From: Planctomycetota bacterium
GTDB lineage: Bacteria > Planctomycetota > Planctomycetia > Gemmatales > Gemmataceae
Reading direction: 5' to 3'
Assembly (NCBI GenBank): GCA_021413735.1
Contig: JAIOPV010000066.1
Span: 1 to 64,000 of the forward strand
DNA: 64,000 bases
The notes below the pieces were generated by a model. It worked only from the letters and a program-made list of their open reading frames with translations, made no database searches and had not been told where the DNA came from. This document shows, piece after piece, positions 62,764 through 64,000 of the stretch (position 1 is its first letter; each line of letters starts with the position of its first letter). Made by a program: the position numbers and the translations under genes.

Positions 62764-62898
62764 TTTGCCCTCTCCCCTTGCGGGAGAGGGCAGCTCGCGG
62801 AGCGAGCGGGTGAGGGGTAAGCCTGCCGAGATGTTGGAGCTTTACCCCTCACCCGGCTCGAAGACTCGCCACCCTCTCCCGCAAGGGGAGAGGGCAAA
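62764..62898. repeat. 135-bp MITE-like palindrome, CCCCTCACCCG family
   Basis: Outer arms TTTGCCCTCTCCCC...GGGGAGAGGGCAAA and inner TACCCCTCACCCG arms pair over about 57 bp each (62764-62820, 62841-62898). It lies between the DUF1501 stop (62907) and the EF-hand start (62745), and is a relative of 57093-57274. Confidence 0.9.
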
Positions 62899-62906
62899 AA
62901 CAAGAA

Positions 62907-64000
62907 TCACAACAGTTCCTTGATCAGCTTGGCGCTCGGGTCCGCGATCCGGATCGGCCGGCTCACGTTCGACATGTTCTGCTTCGTTGGGTCGATACCG
63001 ACGGCCTTCACGATGGTCGCGATCAAGTCCGGCGTTCGGGTCGGTTCGCCATCGACGCTCATGCCGTCAGCGGTCGTCTTGCCGACAGCCTGCCCACCCT
63101 TGATGCCGCCACCCGCGAGAACTGCCGACCACGTTGCCGGCCAGTGATCGCGACCCGCGTTGCCGTTGATCTTCGGCGTGCGGCCGAACTCGCCGTGACA
63201 CACGATCAGCGTGTCGTCGAGCAAGCCGCGTTCTTTCAGGTCGGTCATCAGTGCCGAGAAACCCTGATCGAGCGTGCCGCTGAGTCGTTCGACGGTGCTG
63301 AAGTTGTTGTTGTGCGTGTCCCAACCGCCGAGCGAAACTTCGACGAATGCCACGCCGCGTTCCACCAATCGGCGAGCGAGCAAACAACCCTGGCCGAATG
63401 TGCTGCGACCATAGGAATCGCGGAGTGCGGCCTTCTCGTCTTCGAGGCGGAACGCGGCCGCCGCTTCCGGACGCATCATGCGAACAGCGCGATCGGTCGC
63501 CGACTTCAGCGTATCGCCAACGGGACTGCCACGACCGGCCTCGAAGTCCTTCTCCAGTCCAGCGAGCAGATCGAGCCGCTTCGTCTGATTGGTTTCGCTG
63601 ACGCCTGCGGGCCGTTGCAGATCGGGAACCTTGAGGTCGGCGCCCGTGCCAGCGGGGCCGTCGCCGTTGCCTCTGATGCCGCCACCGATGACGAGAGGCG
63701 AGAAACGTGGCCCGAGGAAACCGCCGCCGATCGAACCTTCACGTCCGCCGATGCTCACGAAGCCTGGCAGGTCGGCATCTTGATCGCCGAGTTCGTGCGT
63801 GATGAGCGAGCCGATGGCCGGGAACTGAATCGCACCGACGGGGGTGTAACCGGTCAGCCCGACGAGCGTGGCCCGTTGGTGGTCGCCTTCCTTGGTGCCC
63901 ATCGAGCGAACGATGGCGACGTCCTTCATCTGCTTGGCGATTTTCGGGAAGTGCTCGCTGATCTTGACGCCATTCGCGGCCGTCTCGATCTCCTTGAACG
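62907..64000 (-). CDS. DUF1501 protein, N-terminus beyond the window
   Basis: The frame stays open to the window edge, so the ATG at 63929 is not the start. Upstream codons give KEIETAANGVKISEHFPKI, which aligns with the same region of the DUF1501 protein at 12132. Further motifs are EGDHQRATLVG, GVAFVEVSLGGWDTHN, GEFGRTPKINGNAGRDHWP and the closing VSRPIRIADPSAKLIKELL. It is a close paralogue of the protein at 12132-13457. It is followed by the palindrome at 62764-62898 and the EF-hand gene. Confidence 0.93.
   Translation of the reverse strand, partial: FKEIETAANGVKISEHFPKIAKQMKDVAIVRSMGTKEGDHQRATLVGLTGYTPVGAIQFPAIGSLITHELGDQDADLPGFVSIGGREGSIGGGFLGPRFSPLVIGGGIRGNGDGPAGTGADLKVPDLQRPAGVSETNQTKRLDLLAGLEKDFEAGRGSPVGDTLKSATDRAVRMMRPEAAAAFRLEDEKAALRDSYGRSTFGQGCLLARRLVERGVAFVEVSLGGWDTHNNNFSTVERLSGTLDQGFSALMTDLKERGLLDDTLIVCHGEFGRTPKINGNAGRDHWPATWSAVLAGGGIKGGQAVGKTTADGMSVDGEPTRTPDLIATIVKAVGIDPTKQNMSNVSRPIRIADPSAKLIKELL

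Overview
The window is GC-rich chromosomal DNA from a planctomycete, most likely of the Gemmataceae. Markers for this are two DUF1559 prepilin-like proteins, four DUF1501 proteins (three complete, one cut by the window end), two DUF1549/DUF1553 proteins, EF-hand proteins with many calcium loops, a leucine-rich repeat protein built on V-T-D-A-G-L units, a Hanks-type kinase with an anti-sigma-like zinc finger, and heme-motif proteins with CxxCH. No tRNA, rRNA, CRISPR array or phage was recognised. Genes are dense on both strands, and many intergenic gaps are filled by perfect or near-perfect palindromes belonging to several families.

Layout. 0-10 kb: a possible CDS tail and its terminator, two secreted unknowns, a kinase fused to a DJ-1/PfpI domain, a GT87-type glycosyltransferase, a coiled-coil membrane protein, two prepilin-like proteins and a membrane-tethered PhnD-like binding protein. 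10-15 kb: a DUF1549/1553 - DUF1501 - EF-hand operon with a GTGA-coupled junction. 15-27 kb: a TPR metallopeptidase, small unknowns, an alpha/beta hydrolase, a TAT-exported TIM-barrel protein, an FmdB-like protein without cysteines, a DUF4139 protein, a ROK kinase, a D-aminoacylase-type amidohydrolase and an SDR protein lacking the catalytic tyrosine. 27-34 kb: a second DUF1549/1553 - DUF1501 - DUF1501 set, split by a REP-associated tyrosine transposase (RAYT) between two inverted three-hairpin modules. A second inverted module pair without a transposase lies 1.4 kb away.

34-45 kb: a CmcI-like methyltransferase, ybeY, a membrane spermidine-synthase-like protein, galE, a CE15-type esterase, an unknown protein next to a deoxyhypusine-synthase-like enzyme, and a KamA radical SAM aminomutase. 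The last three may form a polyamine or amino-acid module. 45-57 kb: an M16 peptidase with an inverted repeat in its coding sequence, a membrane-anchored protein followed by a phosphatase/tetraheme cytochrome fusion, the LRR protein, an O-methyltransferase, a Hen1 RNA methyltransferase without its usual Pnkp partner, a permuted NlpC/P60-like protein and a BatD-like protein that overlaps it by 177 nt. 57-64 kb: ileS, then a third EF-hand - DUF1501 pair that runs off the window.

The strongest candidates for new biology are the RAYT with its three-hairpin modules, the transmembrane kinase/DJ-1 fusion, the phosphatase/cytochrome fusion, a 21-bp CCGGAA repeat array upstream of the SDR gene, and palindromes that have entered coding sequences.
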